A DNA stretch of 26,376 bases from Bacteroidales bacterium (GTDB lineage: Bacteria > Bacteroidota > Bacteroidia > Bacteroidales > Muribaculaceae). Below the pieces are notes generated by a model. It ran no database searches. It was not told where the DNA came from and saw only the letters and a list, made by a program, of their open reading frames with translations. The translations under genes were made by a program, and so were the position numbers. The stretch spans positions 13,613 to 39,988 of the forward strand of contig JAHZGZ010000259.1 of assembly GCA_019420545.1 (NCBI GenBank), read 5' to 3'. Shown piece after piece: positions 23,689-26,376 of this stretch. The number at the start of each line of letters is the position of its first letter. The stretch's first letter is position 1.

Positions 23689-23792
23689 TATTTTAGGCAA
23701 GATCTTAGCGACATACATCCGTACAGTGAGTCCATAGGTATATTGTTAGGGTAAAATTTCACGTTATTGTAGAGATTTATTGGGAATATTGC

Positions 23793-23800
23793 TAACTTTG
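23793..23800 (+). promoter_or_regulatory. -7 box TAACTTTG for the PorT-like gene
   Basis: An exact TAnnTTTG ends 19 bases before the ATG at 23820. A TTG lies at 23767-23769, a 23-base gap, slightly long. Confidence 0.5.
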
Positions 23801-23819
23801 CCAACAAATTCGACCTACA

Positions 23820-24440
23820 ATGAAAAGACTCTTCGTCGCACTCACTGTGCTTATCGCTATATTAAGCGTACCATATCAGGCTAAAGCCGAACTTCGCTAT
23901 GGCCCGATGCTTGGCATGAATATAACTACTCTCAAATTCAAGCAATCGCTCATTGAAGTAAATAAAGTCGCCGGTATGTCGGCAGGCGTCGCTACAGAAG
24001 TTATATTCCCGGGTATCGGATTTGGCATCAATTCTGGAATATATTACGAAATGCGTGGTGCGAAACTGCATCTCGGCGATAAGCTTATCTGGTCGTCGGA
24101 GGGTTTCGGTACCGCTCGCAGCTATCTGCATTACCTTGAAATCCCCATCCATCTCCGCTTCAAGTGGACACGTATGGGCGGTATCGAAGACTATGTGGCA
24201 CCCTTTGTGTTCGGCGGTCCCTCATTCAGCCTTCTTTTCGGCCACAGCCACATAAAGGCTCTTGAGTATGCCAACGGAGAAATGGGTCTTACCGTAGGCG
24301 GCGGCCTGGAAATCATGCGTCACTGGCAGGTATCCTATTCATTTACATGGGGTATGGTTTACGCAGAGCAGACAAAACTGCTTGACCATTTCAGCGCCAA
24401 GAACCGCTCGATGGATATCCGTGTAACCTATCTTTTCTGA
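23820..24440 (+). CDS. PorT-like outer-membrane beta-barrel protein
   Basis: The 206-residue protein opens with a signal peptide (MKRLFVALTVLIAILSVPYQ, cleaved after AKA). The mature part alternates beta strands: ELRYGPMLGMNITTL, FGINSGIYYEMRGAKL, YLHYLEIPIHLRFKW, DYVAPFVFGGPSFSLLFG, MGLTVGGGLEIMRHWQVSYS and SMDIRVTYLF, with a terminal Phe. The 'Y.HYLEIPI.L.FK' strand and 'P.VF.GPSFS' are typical of the outer-membrane beta-barrel (PorT/OMP_b-brl_2) family of Bacteroidota. No ligand can be assigned. It has its own promoter box and converges on the HsdR-N gene, with 13 bases between the stops. Confidence 0.85.
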   Translation: MKRLFVALTVLIAILSVPYQAKAELRYGPMLGMNITTLKFKQSLIEVNKVAGMSAGVATEVIFPGIGFGINSGIYYEMRGAKLHLGDKLIWSSEGFGTARSYLHYLEIPIHLRFKWTRMGGIEDYVAPFVFGGPSFSLLFGHSHIKALEYANGEMGLTVGGGLEIMRHWQVSYSFTWGMVYAEQTKLLDHFSAKNRSMDIRVTYLF

Positions 24441-24453
24441 TCGGCGGCCGATC
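24439..24453. terminator. Short hairpin between convergent stops
   Basis: GATCGG-CGG-CCGATC is a perfect stem of 6 bp. It begins in the PorT-like TGA stop and ends one base before the HsdR-N-type stop, so it could serve both converging genes. No T-tract follows on either side. Confidence 0.4.
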
Positions 24454-24945
24454 TCATATATCGGAACAACAAGTATTGTAGTCGGGCATTTCTGGCATAA
24501 AAGCATAGGAATGCCCGACATAATTTATGCGGCAGCAATAATGCACCATGCCGTTGGATACGGTGAGATACCGTGCCTTGAGAACCATATTATAGCGCAC
24601 AATCTGGTCGAAGACTTTTTGGGTGATGGCCACTCCGGGCGCCTTGTATTCCACAATCATCATGGGTTGGCCCGTGCGGTCGAATACTACCGTATCGCAT
24701 CTGCGTCGAGTACCGTTAAGAGTAAGACCGATCTCATTGGCCATCAGAGAAGCGGGAAACCGCTTCTCGTGTATCATGAAGTCAACAAAATGCTGGCGCA
24801 CCCATTCCTCAGGAGTAAGAGCCACATGCTTGCGGCGCAAAGGATCAAAAATCTCGATACCGCCGTCACCTTTGCGTAGGCGCGTGGCGTCAATCGCCGG
24901 TAAATTGAGAGGTACTATGCAATGGCCGGGAGTGGTGGTGCCCAT
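24454..24945 (-). CDS. Stand-alone HsdR N-terminal (PD-(D/E)XK nuclease-like) domain protein
   Basis: The 163-residue protein resembles only the nuclease domain of type I restriction HsdR subunits. It has TPEEWVRQHFVDFMIHEKRFP (44-64), Glu71 in ANEIGL, Asp84 in RRRCDTVVFD, and the EYK triad (Glu99, Lys101) in MMIVEYKAP, so the PD-(D/E)XK residues are intact. There is no helicase, methylase or specificity gene beside it, so it is not a restriction system. Similar single-domain proteins sit divergently beside holA in Bacteroidota, and a housekeeping DNA role is suspected but not shown. The gap to holA (69 bases) contains a 20-bp palindrome. Confidence 0.85.
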   Translation of the reverse strand: MGTTTPGHCIVPLNLPAIDATRLRKGDGGIEIFDPLRRKHVALTPEEWVRQHFVDFMIHEKRFPASLMANEIGLTLNGTRRRCDTVVFDRTGQPMMIVEYKAPGVAITQKVFDQIVRYNMVLKARYLTVSNGMVHYCCRINYVGHSYAFMPEMPDYNTCCSDI

Positions 24946-24977
24946 ATATGAAGATTTGGAGATGCTGAATGAAAAAG

Positions 24978-24997
24978 TTTTTGTAAATTTACAAAAA
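24978..24997. promoter_or_regulatory. 20-bp perfect palindrome between the divergent HsdR-N and holA genes
   Basis: TTTTTGTAAATTTACAAAAA is self-complementary over its full length and lies midway between the starts at 24945 and 25015. It shares the half-site TTTGTAAA with the palindrome on the XRE promoter (1897-1911), with one extra central base. It may be an operator for both genes. AT-rich palindromes also arise easily in such spacers. Confidence 0.4.
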
Positions 24998-25014
24998 TTT
25001 CCGATTACACCTAC

Positions 25015-26052
25015 ATGGCCGCAGCCAAAACCACTACATATGCCGAGCTTCGCGCAATGCTGAGCAGCAAAAATTATGCTCCCGCTTATCTGCTACACGG
25101 AGAGGAGGGCTTTTTTATCGACCGCCTCGTGGAGGAATTTGAGGCTATTGTCCCTGAGGCCGACCGCGATTTCAATCTTTATACCCTATACGGCCCCGAG
25201 ACCGATATCGACACTGTGATCGACGCCTGCCGCCGTTATCCTATGATGTCGGACTATCAGGTAGTGATACTCAAGGAAGCACAGTCAATGCCCGCTACGC
25301 AGCTTGACCGACTCGCCGGATATCTGTCGGCCCCTACCCCGACTACAATACTTGTGGTGTGCGGACGTGGAGCAAAAGTCAAATCCAAAGAACTGCCGAC
25401 CAAAGTAGCGGCTGCCGGAGGCGCCGTTTTCGAGGCTGTAAAACTCCGCGACCGAGCACTTACCGATGCAATACGCCATGTGATAACCGGGAAAGGGCTG
25501 CATGTAGAAGAGAAAGGGCTTTCGATGCTAAGCGACTACGTAGGTGCGGATCTCTCGCGGCTCTACAACGAGATTGAGAAGCTTACGGTAGCTCTTCCCC
25601 AGGGATCGATGGTCACCCCCGAGGTGATTGAAAGCCATATCGGAATGAGCAAGGATTTCAATAACTTCGAGCTTATCAATGCGGTTGCGGTGCGCGACAG
25701 CAAGACGGCATTCCGTATTGTCGATCACTTCCGGCGCAATCCGAAAGACAATCCCTTTCCTCCTACCTTCGGTATGCTCTGGACTTTTTTCTCCAATCTT
25801 CTGATAATCCATTATACACGCGACAAGAGCGAGCCGGCCCTCTGCGCGGCTCTCGGCCGGAAAGGAAACTGGCTTTCAAAGGATTATAAGAACGGAATGC
25901 GACAATACAATGCCAGGCAGACGGTTGAGATACTACGAGTGTTGCGACGCACAGATGCCGCAACAAAAGGCGTAAACTCACGCCAGGATCCATATGACCT
26001 GATGCAGGATCTCATATTCCGCATATTCACGGCCCGCGGAATCATAAAATAA
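25015..26052 (+). CDS. holA: DNA polymerase III subunit delta
   Basis: HolA is the clamp-loader subunit that opens the sliding clamp. The 345-residue protein has the family layout: APAYLLHGEEGFFIDRLVEE (22-41, the degenerate ATP-site region without a working Walker A), MMSDYQVVILKEAQSM (76-92), LAGYLSAPTPTTILVVCGRG, DLSRLYNEIEKLTVALPQG (about 180-200), and VIESHIGMSKDFNNFELINAVAVRD, followed by the alpha-helical C-terminal collar. The terminal DPYDLMQDLIFRIFTARGII is typical of Bacteroidota HolA. The start at 25015 follows directly on the palindrome-bearing divergent spacer. The DUF1599 gene starts 31 bases downstream. Confidence 0.95.
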   Translation: MAAAKTTTYAELRAMLSSKNYAPAYLLHGEEGFFIDRLVEEFEAIVPEADRDFNLYTLYGPETDIDTVIDACRRYPMMSDYQVVILKEAQSMPATQLDRLAGYLSAPTPTTILVVCGRGAKVKSKELPTKVAAAGGAVFEAVKLRDRALTDAIRHVITGKGLHVEEKGLSMLSDYVGADLSRLYNEIEKLTVALPQGSMVTPEVIESHIGMSKDFNNFELINAVAVRDSKTAFRIVDHFRRNPKDNPFPPTFGMLWTFFSNLLIIHYTRDKSEPALCAALGRKGNWLSKDYKNGMRQYNARQTVEILRVLRRTDAATKGVNSRQDPYDLMQDLIFRIFTARGIIK

Positions 26053-26057
26053 TTTTT

Positions 26058-26080
26058 TTGTGACTTACTTACGAATTTCA
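26058..26080 (+). promoter_or_regulatory. Leader motif TTGTGACTTACTTA-N2-AATTTCA before the DUF1599 gene
   Basis: This sequence just before the ATG at 26084 matches, in the same orientation relative to its gene, the stretch before the TPR lipoprotein start (9195-9174 minus: TTGTGACTTACTTATCAATTCA). Fourteen bases are identical, followed by AATT(T)CA. The function is unknown. Confidence 0.35.
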
Positions 26081-26083
26081 CAT

Positions 26084-26376
26084 ATGGCAGATACAGCACA
26101 ACAATTCAATACCGTCGGCACCATGTGCCGGGATATATTCGAAAAGAAACTGAAGGATTACGGTTCTTCGTGGCGGCTTATGCGTCCCGAATCGCTTACC
26201 GACCAGATATATATTAAAGCAGCCCGCATACGCTCGCTCGAAACCAAGAAAGAGCATAGAGTGGAAGAGGGTGTGATACCTGAATGGATAGGTATCGTTA
26301 ATTATGGTGTGATAGCCCTGATACAGCTTGAGAAAGGCTGGGCCGATACCGCCGACCTCTCGACAGAGGAGGCACT
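26084..26376 (+). CDS. DUF1599 domain protein (5' part only)
   Basis: The first 97 codons of a gene run off the right edge. The translation begins MADTAQQFNTVGTMCRDIFE and continues with KKLKDYGSSWRLMRPESLTDQIYIKAARIRS and then PEWIGIVNYGVIALIQLEKGW. The 'KDYG.sWR..RP.SLTDQI.IKA.RIRS' block is characteristic of the DUF1599 proteins common in Bacteroidota. These have been grouped with nucleotide-modification-associated domains, but the function is unproven. Its linkage to holA (31 bases) is typical. No frameshift is seen in the visible part. Confidence 0.85.
   Translation, partial: MADTAQQFNTVGTMCRDIFEKKLKDYGSSWRLMRPESLTDQIYIKAARIRSLETKKEHRVEEGVIPEWIGIVNYGVIALIQLEKGWADTADLSTEEA

Noticed and set aside
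24454..24945. Type I restriction-modification system
   Set aside because: Only the HsdR N-terminal nuclease-like domain is present; no helicase motor, HsdM or HsdS gene lies nearby.

Overview
The window is ordinary-looking chromosome from a member of the Bacteroidota, most probably a gut-type Bacteroidales (Muribaculaceae, Bacteroidaceae or relatives; the genus cannot be settled by eye). The evidence is the repeated TAnnTTTG -7 promoter box typical of this phylum, weak or absent Shine-Dalgarno sequences, a gliding-motility/T9SS type B C-terminal domain, PorT-type beta-barrels, a DUF1599 protein, and the dxs-trkA-trkH gene order. Coding DNA has about 50% GC, while the intergenic spacers are much more AT-rich. 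No phage, insertion sequence, CRISPR array, tRNA or rRNA was recognised.

Layout, left to right. 1-1849 (all minus): the 5' end of a metal-type RND efflux adaptor, a family-9-like carbohydrate-binding protein, and an XRE-type regulator. 1850-2757: a gene-free, very AT-rich block with an unusual cluster of TTTGCA sites and a 16-bp-stem hairpin next to the uvrA end. 2758-7981 (minus): a probable operon of a T9SS type B surface protein, a lytic transglycosylase and uvrA. 8236-10334 (minus): a TPR lipoprotein whose 5' leader is almost entirely one long inverted repeat, a patatin-like phospholipase, and a possible 48-residue protein. 10533-11986 (plus): an outer-membrane beta-barrel and a YraN-family protein.

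12005-18061 (minus): a five-gene run from one good promoter: a 60-residue membrane protein overlapping dxs, then dxs (isoprenoid precursors), trkA and trkH (potassium uptake) and a dihydrouridine synthase. 18119-19334 (minus): a small envelope cluster of two paralogous YtxH proteins, a holin-like membrane protein and a 101-residue hypothetical. 19483-21364 (minus): kdgK and eda, which together convert 2-keto-3-deoxygluconate to pyruvate and glyceraldehyde-3-phosphate, behind two tandem promoters. 21404-26376 (mostly plus): an Uup-type ABC-F ATPase, a GlsB/YeaQ-type membrane protein, a PorT-like beta-barrel, a convergent stand-alone HsdR-N nuclease-domain protein, holA and the start of a DUF1599 gene.

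No complete new multi-gene system is evident. The best leads are non-coding: (i) the TTTGCA cluster upstream of the XRE gene, with a palindrome overlapping that gene's own -33 element; (ii) the leader-length inverted repeat of the TPR lipoprotein gene and a matching motif before the DUF1599 gene; (iii) tandem promoters before kdgK separated by a 28-codon ORF; and (iv) the YtxH-YtxH-holin-like cluster with an internal 12-bp hairpin. All function calls come from reading translated sequence; nothing was searched against a database.
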